Source of the DNA: Neisseriaceae bacterium ESL0693
Lineage (GTDB): Bacteria; Pseudomonadota; Gammaproteobacteria; Burkholderiales; Neisseriaceae
Assembly: GCA_029433475.1 (NCBI GenBank)
Contig: JAQTIE010000008.1
Coordinates: 124,001 to 188,000, forward strand
Length of the DNA: 64,000 nt
Direction: 5' to 3'
The notes beneath the pieces were generated by a model. That model saw nothing but the letters and a program-made list of their open reading frames with translations, had not been told where the DNA came from and did no database searches. The translations under genes were made by a program, and so were the position numbers. Below, piece after piece: positions 1-9,464 of the stretch (its first letter is position 1; every line of letters begins with the position of its first letter).

Positions 1-428
1 TGTTGCAAGTGGCACAAGCCTATAGCAGCGTCAATCATCAACTGGGTAAACACCCATTGACTTCTCTACTGCGCCAACAACTCAACCAACTGATTTTCGA
101 AGGGTTTATCACTGCTACTCCCTGGACACAATGGCCACGCCTGCCCGTGTACCTGCAAGCCATGATCAAACGCATGGAAAAATATGGCAGCAATTCCGTC
201 CGTGATCAGGCACGGGAACACGAAATCGAGGAATTAACCCAGCAGTGGCAAAATAAAATCAAACAATATCAACATGAAAATCAGGTCATCCCTGAATATG
301 TTGATTTATTTCAATGGAAAATTCAGGAGCTACGGGTATCATTATTTGCACAGGAATTAAAAACCCCCTATCCGGTTTCCGTCAAACGCCTGCAAAAAGA
401 ATGGTTACAACACACCAGTCAGTTATGA
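1..428 (+). CDS. hrpA: ATP-dependent RNA helicase HrpA, C-terminal fragment (gene cut by the window edge)
   Basis: Only the last 141 residues are present. The reading frame is open to the left edge, so the gene starts outside the window. The C-terminal 35 residues carry the signature of the HrpA tail domain (DUF3418), with RVSLFAQEL followed by a PYPVS motif and KRL. The region around residues 45-60 (PRLPVYLQAMIKRMEK) also fits that domain. HrpA is a DEAH-box helicase that rescues stalled or collided ribosomes in E. coli; the helicase motifs themselves are not visible here. The call rests on the tail domain alone but is specific. Confidence 0.85.
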   Translation, partial: LQVAQAYSSVNHQLGKHPLTSLLRQQLNQLIFEGFITATPWTQWPRLPVYLQAMIKRMEKYGSNSVRDQAREHEIEELTQQWQNKIKQYQHENQVIPEYVDLFQWKIQELRVSLFAQELKTPYPVSVKRLQKEWLQHTSQL

Positions 429-569
429 TCAGCACATTAAGATCAGCGCGGCCATAGTGGATGAATTGCAGCTATTTTAAATAATGAAAATGATGGTTCT
501 GTAATCAGAAAATATCCTGACCAGAATCGGCTTTTCTGTATTAGAAATACCTGTAAAACAGGAAAAGGT

Positions 570-604
570 GATTCTTACTTTTGCGCCTTGTAAAAGTAAG
601 AATC
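570..604. repeat. Perfect 13-bp inverted repeat, 9-nt loop
   Basis: Arms GATTCTTACTTTT (570-582) and AAAAGTAAGAATC (592-604) are exactly complementary around a 9-base loop. No U-run follows on either strand, so it is not a classical intrinsic terminator. It could still end the hrpA transcript or act as an RNA stability element. Confidence 0.6.
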
Positions 605-867
605 AAGTAATCATTAAGGAGAATCTGTTTTTATCTGCCTTAAGTATTAACAGTATGATGATAAAATCATAATCCGTTTCTGATTTTTGACTTTAGCCCT
701 TCCATGCTGCCAGAACACATCATGATCGGCTAGCTATGATAATTTGCCATAATTTAAAAGCCGTTTAAATCTCAATTAAAGCCAGCTTTTTGGCCCATAA
801 AAACTGCTGAATCCTATATGGGCAATCTTAATCAATCACGGATTCATCGTGATCAGATGGCTGGCTC

Positions 868-900
868 GCAAGATAGGTTGTCTATCTTGCCGTTTATTTT
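868..900 (+). terminator. Putative intrinsic terminator with no assigned gene
   Basis: Stem GCAAGATAG / CTATCTTGC (9 bp) with loop GTTGT, followed by CGTTTATTTT. Orientation is +. The nearest upstream gene in that direction is hrpA, 440 bases away. Confidence 0.5.
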
Positions 901-1087
901 CCTGCACTACAGAGATAAACGAAAGGCATCGCAGACACGCCATTGAGATTCGACAAGACATACATCATTGACGGCCAGTAGCGTAGTAGCAGCCTGTAAA
1001 CCACTTTATAAAGTCCAAACCCAACTGAATCCACGCCAGTCTCAATACAAGGATTTAATGATCATAACAACTGATCAGCCCTGATCA

Positions 1088-2791
1088 TCAATGCCAGTGC
1101 TTGCATTTACTGGTTTTACCAATGCCCGGATTAAAACTATTGGTTGGATCAAGCTCATGCCAGAATTGGCTATATTCTGCTGAAGCCGTATACAAATGAC
1201 CCACATTATGTTCAGCCGGGTATCTGGCGCCACGATCATTTAAGTAATCCAATACCTCTTGTTTAAACTGGTGCGGGTCAACGCCTTCTTTCAGAATATA
1301 GTCCTGATGATTCACAAAACAGAAAAAATGGCCACAACAAGAATCCAGTAACACTTGCTGTTGCAGTTTTTCAGGCAGTTTTATACGCCATTCATCATCA
1401 TTGCGGCGTAAAGCCACATCAAACGCAATCAGCCGCTCTTCAGGATTAATATTATGGGCGCCACAATAATAAATGGTACAGGCGCCGACACCAAAACGAA
1501 TCAGAAACGCATTTTTTTCTTCTGCTGCGGTACATTTAAAATAACTGCCTTGCTGTTGGCTATCAGCAAAAAACTGTTGTAATAAGCCATCCAGCTCTGC
1601 CTGTGCCTCACTGTCGGTTTTAATCATCAGATGGTGTTCAAACCGGCGATGATAATCAGCAATACGGGGTTCTACCGCATCGGGGGTGATAGCATTAAAC
1701 CATTGAATGACTTTGTCTACGGTATTATCAGGAAACAGCGGTAAGCGCTTAAACCATTTATCCCAACGGTTTTTTAAGGCAAACAGTTCAGGAATTTTTT
1801 CCGGCCCGCGGTTACCGATGGCTTTATACACATGCTTGGCATAGCGCACAGTTAGATCAAATGCCTGCCGGTGAATATATTCAGTCTGACTCGGTAATAC
1901 ACTTAAATGCTGCAATAAAAACCGCCGCAATTGCACCAATTCCCGCTCATGATGGCTGCCAATATAAAAGGTAGTACTACTGGCACTGGCCGCAAAAGTG
2001 GGTAACCGCACCGCAAATACCGCCAGTTTGCCGGCACTACCGGCGCTGTCATGCAAATATTCGGGATTGCCATTATAGCGGGTAGGCGTTGATGCAGAAG
2101 TATCACGCAAATGCTCAGCATAATCACTGGCCCAGATACGCCCCGGCCAATCAGGCGCATCACCTGTGGTGTATTGCTTTGATTCCAACCGGGTGAATAT
2201 TTCGGCCGGTGTTTGCCCCAATGCTATGCCCAGATGGTTGACCAGTTGCAGTTGACCGGCTGCATCAATCTGGGCAAACAATGATTTTTCGGTAAAAGCC
2301 GGCCCGCGGCGGATAAGGGAGCCACCGGAATTATTACACACACCGCCAATAACAGAAGCACCAATACAGGAAGAACCGATCACCGAATGAGGCTCACGCT
2401 GGTAAGGCTTGAGGGCGTTTTCCAGTTCGGTCAGCGTGCTGCCGGGAAAAGCAATCACTTGTCTGGCTTCATCAATAACATGCACACCTTTTACGGCACG
2501 GGTACTAATGATCACCACATCACGGTCATACTGATCCCCATCGGGCGTTGAACCCCCGGTCACGCCGGTATTGGACGCCTGCATCAGAATAATCAGGTTA
2601 TGAGACACACAGACTTCCAGCACCTGCCAGATGGCCAACAAGGTTTGAGGCAACACCACCGCCAGCGCCTTGCCATGCCCTACTCGAAAACCTTTGGTAT
2701 ACGGCATTTTATCCAGTTCATTCAATAATACATGTGATGAACCCACTACCGCTTGTAATGCCTCAATAGCGGTATGATTGATTTTATTCAT
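1088..2791 (-). CDS. dld: Quinone-dependent D-lactate dehydrogenase
   Basis: A 567-residue FAD enzyme that oxidises D-lactate to pyruvate and passes electrons to the quinone pool at the inner face of the membrane. Length matches E. coli Dld (571). The N-terminal half is the FAD-binding fold: NTGVTGGSTPDG at residues 74-85 and a glycine-rich stretch at 138-157 (IGSSCIGAS...NNSGG) bind the cofactor. The C-terminal half has the lysine-rich membrane-binding character of the family, ending near NSFNPGIGKTSK. The gene stands alone, with a weak ribosome site (CGGAC) upstream. For an organism fed lactate by its neighbours this would be a main respiratory entry point, which is inference. Confidence 0.93.
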   Translation of the reverse strand: MNKINHTAIEALQAVVGSSHVLLNELDKMPYTKGFRVGHGKALAVVLPQTLLAIWQVLEVCVSHNLIILMQASNTGVTGGSTPDGDQYDRDVVIISTRAVKGVHVIDEARQVIAFPGSTLTELENALKPYQREPHSVIGSSCIGASVIGGVCNNSGGSLIRRGPAFTEKSLFAQIDAAGQLQLVNHLGIALGQTPAEIFTRLESKQYTTGDAPDWPGRIWASDYAEHLRDTSASTPTRYNGNPEYLHDSAGSAGKLAVFAVRLPTFAASASSTTFYIGSHHERELVQLRRFLLQHLSVLPSQTEYIHRQAFDLTVRYAKHVYKAIGNRGPEKIPELFALKNRWDKWFKRLPLFPDNTVDKVIQWFNAITPDAVEPRIADYHRRFEHHLMIKTDSEAQAELDGLLQQFFADSQQQGSYFKCTAAEEKNAFLIRFGVGACTIYYCGAHNINPEERLIAFDVALRRNDDEWRIKLPEKLQQQVLLDSCCGHFFCFVNHQDYILKEGVDPHQFKQEVLDYLNDRGARYPAEHNVGHLYTASAEYSQFWHELDPTNSFNPGIGKTSKCKHWH

Positions 2792-3334
2792 TTTATTTGT
2801 CCGAAGAAAACATCATCAATAATATGATGCAGCACAATCAAAATTCAGGTAATGGATTGTCATGAAATAATCCCTTTTTATCTTAGCACTTTTAACGCAT
2901 ATTATCAGACAAATCCACCTGATTGATGATATTAAATTTATGTGAATAATATAAATCAATAGGTTTTTTCACTAAAGTATTTATTTCTGTGATCAGACAT
3001 GAATGTAAAAACAGCTCATGACTTTTATAGAGTACCGGGATTTTCTTAATAAGAATAAAAATGATTAATATATTGATTTATTTATTTTTCTTAAAATAAT
3101 CGCTAGCGCAGTTTAACAAATAAAAATGGTATTTAATGGCACTTTTCTAAATTAACGTTAAAACATGATTATGTCAGACAGTTGATATTAAGTTAACAAT
3201 GTGATACATCAAGTTACCCAGATTAAAGCAATCTTCATGGACTACTCTATCATCTTCTTGTTATGTTTATATTAAATATAAATGCAGCAGATTAAGCGCA
3301 TTTTTTACTAACGATGAATAATAAGGAGGATTTT
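2792..3334. other. AT-rich divergent promoter region between dld and the ferritin-like gene
   Basis: About 540 bases, strongly AT-rich, separating two divergently transcribed genes. Several TATAAT-like hexamers are visible but the composition makes them uninformative. I found no clear Fur or OxyR palindrome. No gene is present. Confidence 0.5.
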
Positions 3335-3910
3335 ATGACCAAACCACTCACCAGAAATGTGAAATTCAGTACCAAAGAAGAATTACGTGCCAATGCCCGC
3401 AAGAATTATGCAGATGGTGCCATTACCTCGACTTATGAACTGGATGTCGATAAAGTCATCAGTCTTTTAAACGAAGCACTCGCTTCGGAGTGGATCTGTG
3501 TATTGCGTTATCTGCGTCATTACTACATGGCCTCAGGTTTATTCATGGATGCGGTTAAAGAAGAATTTATGGAGCATGCCCGACAGGAACAAAAGCACGC
3601 CGAATGGCTGGCCGAACGCATTACCCAGTTGGGTGGCGCCCCCGATTTAAATCCGGCTCACTTTACTGATCGCTCTCCGACCGAATACATTGAAGGTAAA
3701 GATTTACGTGATATGGTAGAAGCCAATCTGATTGCTGAACGCATTGTGATTGATGCCTATCGTGAAGCCATTTTATATGTGGGTGATTACGATACCACCA
3801 CCAAACGCATTCTGGAAAAAATTCTGGCCGAAGAAGAAGACCATGCCGATGACCTGTCTGACATGATGGAAGGCCTGGACGGAAAACCAGTTTCCAATAA
3901 GATTTTATAA
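3335..3910 (+). CDS. Ferritin-like di-iron protein (bacterioferritin/Dps type)
   Basis: A 191-residue four-helix ferritin-like protein expected to oxidise and store iron in the cytoplasm. The di-iron ligands can be picked out as E52, E85 with H88 (EQKH), E135, and E167 with H170 (EEDH), the classical E...ExxH...E...ExxH pattern. An ATG at 3314 is in frame, but AAGGAGGA at 3323-3330 sits 4 bases before the ATG at 3335, so that start is chosen. It is longer than E. coli Bfr (158) because of about 40 extra N-terminal residues. I could not see the haem-binding Met of true bacterioferritins with confidence, so no gene symbol is given. A terminator follows. Confidence 0.85.
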   Translation: MTKPLTRNVKFSTKEELRANARKNYADGAITSTYELDVDKVISLLNEALASEWICVLRYLRHYYMASGLFMDAVKEEFMEHARQEQKHAEWLAERITQLGGAPDLNPAHFTDRSPTEYIEGKDLRDMVEANLIAERIVIDAYREAILYVGDYDTTTKRILEKILAEEEDHADDLSDMMEGLDGKPVSNKIL

Positions 3911-3940
3911 GCGTTCAAAGCGCTATAGGGTAACGTATAA

Positions 3941-3980
3941 ATGTCCGGTTGTTTTCAGCAACCGGACATGATTGTTTTTA
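3941..3980 (+). terminator. Intrinsic terminator after the ferritin-like gene
   Basis: Perfect 11-bp stem ATGTCCGGTTG / CAACCGGACAT (3941-3969) with a 7-base loop, followed by GATTGTTTTTA. It lies between convergent genes and may also serve purF on the other strand. Confidence 0.8.
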
Positions 3981-4003
3981 GACACATGGCTGGGATTGGC
4001 CGG

Positions 4004-5533
4004 TCATGAATCGTCTTCATCACCAATACTGATGTTTTGTTCCAACATACCGGGAGCAACAAAACCATGGGCGGCTGCTTCTTTTAATCCGGACAAACGG
4101 GTCAGATAAGCTTCGTCAATATCGTTGGTCAGATAATGCCCGTCAAAACAGGAACCGTCAAAATCTTCTATGGCCGGATTCAAAGCCGTAATCATATTTT
4201 TTAAATCGGTCAGATTCTGAAACACCACGCCATCGGCACCGATTTCAACAGCCACCTCTTCTGCACTGCGCCGATATGAAATCAACTCCTCCCGCGTGGG
4301 CATATCAATACCATAAACATTGGGAAACCGCACCGCTGGCGCAGCTGAGGCCACAAACACCTTGCTGGCGCCGGCTTCACGTGCCATTTCCACAATTTCA
4401 CGGCTGGTGGTGCCACGCACAATTGAATCATCAACCAGCAATACTTTTTTGCCTTTGAATTCATACTGCATCGGATTAAGTTTCTGGCGTACCGATTTGG
4501 TGCGGGTGGTTTGTCCTGGCATAATGAACGTACGGCCAATATAACGATTTTTGAATAATCCCTCCCGATAAGGTTTATTCAGGTGTTGTGCCAGTTCCAT
4601 CGCACTGGGACGGCTGGTATCCGGAATGGGCATCACCACATCAATTTCATTCAGATCCAGCGCTTCTCTGACCTTTTCTGCCAGAATCACCCCCATATTC
4701 AGGCGCGCCTGATACACAGACACACCATCAATCACCGAATCCGGCCGGGCAAAATAAACGTATTCAAATAAACAGGGTTTTAATTGAGCATGATCAGCAC
4801 ATTGAGACTGAAACAATTGGCCGCGCAGGGTAATGAATACCGCTTCACCCGGTTGAATATCGCGCACGTATTCATAACCTAAACCGGCAAACACCACTGA
4901 TTCGGAAGCCACCATATAAGCGGTCTGCCCTTGTGTTTCCTTTTTACCCAGACACAGTGGCCGGATACCAAAAGGATCGCGAAAGGCCAGCAGTCCGTGG
5001 CCAGCGATCAGACTGACCACGGCATACGCACCGCGCACGCGCCGGTGAACTGCCGACACAGCGGTAAAAATGTCTTTCGCACTCAGGCGAACATGGTGAT
5101 TCACCTGATTTTCCAGTGCCCGCGCCAGTACATTCAGTAAAACTTCAGAATCAGAACCGGTATTAATGTGTCTTAAATCGGTAAAACAGACATCCTGATA
5201 CAATTCTTGCGTATTGGTTAAATTGCCATTGTGTACCAGCACAATACCAAAAGGAGAATTCACATAAAAGGGCTGCGCCTCAGCGCTGCTGCTTGGATGA
5301 CCAGCGGTGGGATAACGCACATGGGCAATGCCTATATTGCCGTGTAAATCACGCATGTGCCGGGTGTGAAACACATCTCGTACCATGCCTTTACCTTTAT
5401 GCATATGAAAGAGATTGCCCGTTGCCGTTGCAATACCTGCGGCATCCTGGCCGCGATGTTGTAATAGCTGCAAACCATCATATAATGACTGATTAACCGG
5501 TTCGTGCCCTACTATACCCAATACGCCACACAT
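4004..5533 (-). CDS. purF: Amidophosphoribosyltransferase (first step of purine synthesis)
   Basis: A 509-residue enzyme that makes phosphoribosylamine from PRPP and glutamine. The N-terminus MCGVLGIVG exposes Cys2 as the glutaminase nucleophile after Met removal. HVRYPTAG and HNGNLTN belong to the same Ntn domain. The PRPP-binding loop VLLVDDSIVRGTTS lies around residue 370. Length matches E. coli PurF (505). It is the last gene of a folC, SPOR-protein, cvpA, purF run on the minus strand, the same order as in E. coli. Confidence 0.97.
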   Translation of the reverse strand: MCGVLGIVGHEPVNQSLYDGLQLLQHRGQDAAGIATATGNLFHMHKGKGMVRDVFHTRHMRDLHGNIGIAHVRYPTAGHPSSSAEAQPFYVNSPFGIVLVHNGNLTNTQELYQDVCFTDLRHINTGSDSEVLLNVLARALENQVNHHVRLSAKDIFTAVSAVHRRVRGAYAVVSLIAGHGLLAFRDPFGIRPLCLGKKETQGQTAYMVASESVVFAGLGYEYVRDIQPGEAVFITLRGQLFQSQCADHAQLKPCLFEYVYFARPDSVIDGVSVYQARLNMGVILAEKVREALDLNEIDVVMPIPDTSRPSAMELAQHLNKPYREGLFKNRYIGRTFIMPGQTTRTKSVRQKLNPMQYEFKGKKVLLVDDSIVRGTTSREIVEMAREAGASKVFVASAAPAVRFPNVYGIDMPTREELISYRRSAEEVAVEIGADGVVFQNLTDLKNMITALNPAIEDFDGSCFDGHYLTNDIDEAYLTRLSGLKEAAAHGFVAPGMLEQNISIGDEDDS

Positions 5534-5597
5534 GTGAACTCCACATTAAACATAAAGTTATGTACTACACTTCAATCACCGCAAAATACTGCTTTTA

Positions 5598-6098
5598 CTA
5601 ATTCATAGAACCGCCAGACCACTGGGTGGCCACAAATGATGGTAAATAAGGCAGAGCCAGTCTGGCCAGATTCTCAAACCATACTGCTGACTGTGATTCA
5701 CGCCATGGCTGGGTCTGGGGTAAATCGGTAAATGAACAGACCAATACCACCAATGTAACGATTAAAGTCCCTTTAATCAGACCAAAACACGCCCCCAGCG
5801 CACGATTGATGCCACCCAGTCCGATCGCACTCAATACCGACGTTACCAATGAACGCAATAACCGCTGCCCGATCCATGCTGCGATAAAAATCAGCATAAA
5901 GGACAGGCCAACAGCCAGAGCACGCGGCTGCATGGTACGAAATACCACATCAGCCACATCATTGGCAAATAACCGGCCAAGAATAAAAGCAGCTACCCAG
6001 CACAATAATGAGGCCACCTCTGCCACCAACCCGCGCATCATGGAAATAATCACACAGACAGCGATCACACCTAAAGCCAAAAGATCAAATAACGTCAT
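5598..6098 (-). CDS. cvpA: CvpA family inner-membrane protein
   Basis: A 166-residue protein with four likely membrane helices (about residues 4-22, 28-45, 62-82 and 100-124) and a short cytoplasmic tail. It matches the colicin V production protein family in length, hydropathy and position directly upstream of purF. In enterobacteria CvpA supports envelope integrity and colicin V export, but its molecular activity is unsettled. Only 6 bases separate it from the SPOR-domain gene upstream. Confidence 0.9.
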   Translation of the reverse strand: MTLFDLLALGVIAVCVIISMMRGLVAEVASLLCWVAAFILGRLFANDVADVVFRTMQPRALAVGLSFMLIFIAAWIGQRLLRSLVTSVLSAIGLGGINRALGACFGLIKGTLIVTLVVLVCSFTDLPQTQPWRESQSAVWFENLARLALPYLPSFVATQWSGGSMN

Positions 6099-6104
6099 GT
6101 CTGC

Positions 6105-7139
6105 CTACTGTGTCATGATCAAACCATCAACACCGGCAGCATGAATTTTATTTAACTGCTGCTGTGCTTCAGTGCGACTGCCATATACACCGGTACGCAC
6201 CCGATACAATGTACCGCGATTGGTCTGACTGGGGATTACCTGCACTTTTATACCCGCTGAGGCTAATTTTTGCTGAATGGCCTGAGCCTGCATTTGAGTG
6301 GTATACGCACCGATCTGGATCAGTACTCTGGCATTATTCATCGCAGCGGATTGAGTAGAATTTCCGGCACTATGCTCTGTTTGCGCCGTTGTTTTGGCCT
6401 GGAGTATGGCTGCTGCATTATTATCCAGTATCTGTTGCGGCGTCAGCGCTGCCTTATTCTGGGTTTTAACCGTATCCGCCGGTTTAGTCACAGAAGTAGT
6501 CTGCTCCGGCTTTGCTTGTACGGGCGCATGAGTAGCCGGTTTTACGGGTGTTTTTTTAGCCGTTGCCATCTCGACATTTTTGTCCGTTACTGTGGCTTTT
6601 TTCACTTCAAGAGCTGGTTTGGAGCTGACATTCACAGGTGCAGTCGGTGTTACTGACATAGCCGGCCGGCGGGTATTGTCCGGCTGTCTGTCGGCAGAAC
6701 TCTGTACCACGGAAGCCCGCTCAGCCGGTTTAATCACCACTGTGGGCTCAGCAGTAACAGGCTGTTGTGGTAAATCACGTTTACCAGTCTCTGCCGGCAC
6801 AAGTACCGGTTGTGGCAACGTTTGTTGCCTTGTAGTGATATTCTTATCATCATGACCAGCTGAAGCGGCGGGTGTATTAGCCGGTATAGACGCAGTAGCA
6901 GCAGATGCTGCCGGTACGGCCTCACTGGCCACAGGTGCCGATGGTTCATTTTCTACTGCCGAAGCAGAAGATTCAGATGTTATGGCCACATCCGGCGCCG
7001 GTATCGGCTCAGACGAATGCCGGTTTATGACGGTCAGCAATACCACACCAGCAATAATTACCATGACAATCGCCCCGGCCAGCCGGCGACGATTACGGCG
7101 TTTTAATTGTTCATAATCATTTTGCGGATTCATCAGCAA
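6105..7139 (-). CDS. dedD: SPOR-domain cell-division protein, DedD-like
   Basis: A 344-residue bitopic membrane protein. A basic cytoplasmic N-terminus (KRRNRRR) precedes one membrane helix at about residues 20-40. A long Ala/Pro/Thr-rich periplasmic linker (about 45-260) follows, and then a C-terminal SPOR domain of about 75 residues (VLIQIGAYTTQMQAQAI ... YRVRTGVYGSRTEA). SPOR domains bind denuded peptidoglycan at the division septum. The folC-dedD-cvpA neighbourhood supports DedD, although FtsN-like proteins share this layout. The start is ambiguous: a TTG at 7139 lies about 5 bases after AGGAG, and an ATG at 7133 lies 11 bases after it. Confidence 0.82.
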   Translation of the reverse strand: MLMNPQNDYEQLKRRNRRRLAGAIVMVIIAGVVLLTVINRHSSEPIPAPDVAITSESSASAVENEPSAPVASEAVPAASAATASIPANTPAASAGHDDKNITTRQQTLPQPVLVPAETGKRDLPQQPVTAEPTVVIKPAERASVVQSSADRQPDNTRRPAMSVTPTAPVNVSSKPALEVKKATVTDKNVEMATAKKTPVKPATHAPVQAKPEQTTSVTKPADTVKTQNKAALTPQQILDNNAAAILQAKTTAQTEHSAGNSTQSAAMNNARVLIQIGAYTTQMQAQAIQQKLASAGIKVQVIPSQTNRGTLYRVRTGVYGSRTEAQQQLNKIHAAGVDGLIMTQ

Positions 7140-7185
7140 TCAAACTCCTGCGAAAGACACATCGTTCAAAATAACGCTGTCGTGA

Positions 7186-8520
7186 TTAAGGCAATAAAGC
7201 CATCACAGCGGCAACTGTATGAAATGAACCAAAGACCACGATTCTATCATTCTCATCCACGCTTGATAAAGCGGCCTGATAAGCTTTCGGAATATCCGGG
7301 TAAACACGTACTTTTTCAATGCCATGCTGTGCCAGTTTCTCTTGCAATGCAGCAATATCCATACCCCTCGGCACCGGTAACGGGGCAATCAGCCATTCAT
7401 CAAACTGATCTTTGACAATATCCAGCACGCGATCAATATCTTTATCTGCCAGCATACTGAATACAGCCACTCTTCTGGGTGCATAAGGCAATTCAATCAG
7501 ACTGGCACGCAATACATGGGCGGCATGACCATTATGACCAACGTCCAATACCGTTAACGGCCGGCCGGGTAATACCTGAAAACGACCTTTATGACATACC
7601 CGTACCAGACCGCGCTTAATGGCGCCCAAATCAACCGGCAGACGCTGCCTGAGACATTCCAGTACCGCCAATGCACAAGCAGCGTTATTCAGCTGAAATC
7701 CGCCACGCAATACTGGTACCGGTAAAGCATGGCAGGCATGGCGCTCGTTCACCAAAGCTCCCTGCTGTGGCTGAAATTGAAATGACCATTGTTGCGGTTG
7801 TGGCTTTTGCCAGCAAAAATCATGGTCTATGCTTAATAAATCCGCACCGATACTACCGGCATACTGACTTAAACTGTGTGGCGGTATTTTCTGTCCGCAA
7901 ATGGCTACCCGCCCGGGGCGCATAATGGCGGCTTTTTCATAAGCAATTTTTTCTACCGTATCTCCCAGATAAGCCTGATGATCCAGTCCGACATTGGTAA
8001 TGACGGCCACATCAGCATCAAAAATATTGATGGCATCAAACCGCCCGCCCATGCCTACTTCCAATATCATCACATCCACCTGATGATGAATAAACCGCTC
8101 TACCGCCGCCAGCGCATTAAATTCAAAATAAGACAAAGGTATTTCTGCCCGTGCTGCCTCAATCTGTTCAAATGCGGTCACAATTTCGGCATCGCTTAAT
8201 GGCTCTCCATTAATGGCAATGCGCTCATTAAAGCGCAGCAGATGCGGGCTGGTTAAAGTACCCACCTGATAGCCCGCTTCGGTATAGATCTGAGTTAAAT
8301 AGGCACATACTGAACCTTTGCCATTGGTGCCGCCCACAATGATGACAGGACAATGCGGCATCAGCCCCATTTGCTGCCAGACCTGCCTTACCCGCGTTAA
8401 ACCCAGCTCAATACGACCACCGGCCACCCCATCTTCCAGATGGTGTAACCATGTTTTTAAATCAGCATGTTGCATTTTTTGTATCATTTTTTTATGCGAA
8501 ACCATGACCGGCCTGATCAT
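7186..8520 (-). CDS. folC: Bifunctional dihydrofolate/folylpolyglutamate synthase
   Basis: A 444-residue cytoplasmic ligase that joins glutamate to dihydropteroate or to folates. The ATP-binding loop GTNGKGS is at residues 64-70. Further Mur-ligase features are NVGLDH (Mg site) and DVGHN near the C-terminal domain. Length is close to E. coli FolC (422). The extra N-terminal residues contain several Met codons, so the true start may be 10-15 residues downstream. First gene of the run toward purF. Confidence 0.95.
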   Translation of the reverse strand: MIRPVMVSHKKMIQKMQHADLKTWLHHLEDGVAGGRIELGLTRVRQVWQQMGLMPHCPVIIVGGTNGKGSVCAYLTQIYTEAGYQVGTLTSPHLLRFNERIAINGEPLSDAEIVTAFEQIEAARAEIPLSYFEFNALAAVERFIHHQVDVMILEVGMGGRFDAINIFDADVAVITNVGLDHQAYLGDTVEKIAYEKAAIMRPGRVAICGQKIPPHSLSQYAGSIGADLLSIDHDFCWQKPQPQQWSFQFQPQQGALVNERHACHALPVPVLRGGFQLNNAACALAVLECLRQRLPVDLGAIKRGLVRVCHKGRFQVLPGRPLTVLDVGHNGHAAHVLRASLIELPYAPRRVAVFSMLADKDIDRVLDIVKDQFDEWLIAPLPVPRGMDIAALQEKLAQHGIEKVRVYPDIPKAYQAALSSVDENDRIVVFGSFHTVAAVMALLP

Positions 8521-8547
8521 GGCTTACCTATTCTTTCTTAATGTGTG

Positions 8548-8988
8548 TTATTTACCCATCAATTGACCGGCTGACCGAGGCGTTGGCTGACACCAGCGAA
8601 CCCATACCTGTAAACAGCGCCAGGCCGGTTTATCAACCATATCAGACAGCAATAACTGCGATATTGTACCGTGTTCCGTCTGCCAGCGTAGCGATAGCAA
8701 CGAGGCTCTGGCCAGACTGTGATGATGTAATTCTGCTTTAATCAACCGCCGCTGCCCTTGCCGCCGCAGCCATGCCTGCCCCTGAGCATCAATCACAATC
8801 GCACGCACTTTCAAATGGGTATAACCATACCATGCCCATCCTGCCGACCCCAGCCAGCACAATAGCCATAAGACACATAACCCCCCATGACTGTACAGCA
8901 CTACCGCTACTAAAGTCAGTGCATGCAAAATAATCATCAGCCATAACAGCTTTATTGACGATTGTATATCTACTTTAAATGCCGGCAC
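8548..8988 (-). CDS. YgfX-like small membrane protein
   Basis: A 146-residue protein with two adjacent membrane helices (about residues 13-32 and 37-54) and a basic soluble tail. The layout and the tail pattern (LLLSDMVDKPAWRCLQVWVRW) resemble YgfX/CptA. In E. coli YgfX is encoded next to sdhE and was described as an inhibitor of FtsZ and MreB polymerisation. No sdhE-like gene is adjacent here. It ends 27 bases before folC begins and probably shares its transcript. Family assignment is by resemblance; function in this organism is unknown. Confidence 0.6.
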   Translation of the reverse strand: MPAFKVDIQSSIKLLWLMIILHALTLVAVVLYSHGGLCVLWLLCWLGSAGWAWYGYTHLKVRAIVIDAQGQAWLRRQGQRRLIKAELHHHSLARASLLSLRWQTEHGTISQLLLSDMVDKPAWRCLQVWVRWCQPTPRSAGQLMGK

Positions 8989-9005
8989 ACTCGTCTTTCG
9001 GGGAT

Positions 9006-9362
9006 TTAAGCATCATTACCGGTAATGGCCGAAATGCGAATATCAGCATCCACCATATCCAGTACCATATCATGCACTTCTACGGTGAAAAAACGCCAGA
9101 ATTCAGTTAAATCCAGTGCCGGCCAGACTTTTTTATCCACTTCCCAGCCAGCCAGTTCAGCCTCAAACACCGGCTGAAAATGCTCACCGATATAACCGAT
9201 CACTTCTTCCGGCGTATCAAATTCAGGCACCAGTAAAGTGGTACAATTGCTTTGTAACTGTGCCAACGTGATGTCCGGCATATCCTCATCACTGCTTTTG
9301 AGCCAGTCGAGAAAAACCTGGGTTGGCTTCAGTACCACCGCACTGCGATCAACGAAATACAT
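9006..9362 (-). CDS. Conserved hypothetical acidic protein
   Basis: A 118-residue soluble, acidic protein with no signal peptide or membrane helix. I do not recognise the family. Its sequence is rich in Asp, Glu and Trp/Phe, with a compact helical C-terminus (LTEFWRFFTVEVHDMVLDMVD). The start is supported by AAGGAAG placed about 6 bases upstream. It lies 17 bases upstream of the YgfX-like gene and is likely cotranscribed with it and folC. Small, folded and probably regulatory or a chaperone partner, but that is a guess. Confidence 0.75.
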   Translation of the reverse strand: MYFVDRSAVVLKPTQVFLDWLKSSDEDMPDITLAQLQSNCTTLLVPEFDTPEEVIGYIGEHFQPVFEAELAGWEVDKKVWPALDLTEFWRFFTVEVHDMVLDMVDADIRISAITGNDA

Positions 9363-9464
9363 ATTGACTTCCTTTTAATGTCATTCAATCCTTATACTGT
9401 GCCCATTGTACTGTAATCATCGTTATCCGACACCTTTTCAGTAAGTTGCCAGGTCAAAAACACT

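Larger units (their letters stand above)
429..1087. other. Gene-free spacer between hrpA and dld
   Basis: About 660 bases with no convincing reading frame. It holds a perfect 13-bp inverted repeat (570-604) and, further right, a terminator-like hairpin (868-900), each listed separately. The terminator lies 440 bases past the hrpA stop, so something else may be transcribed into it, but no protein start with a ribosome site was found. Confidence 0.6.
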
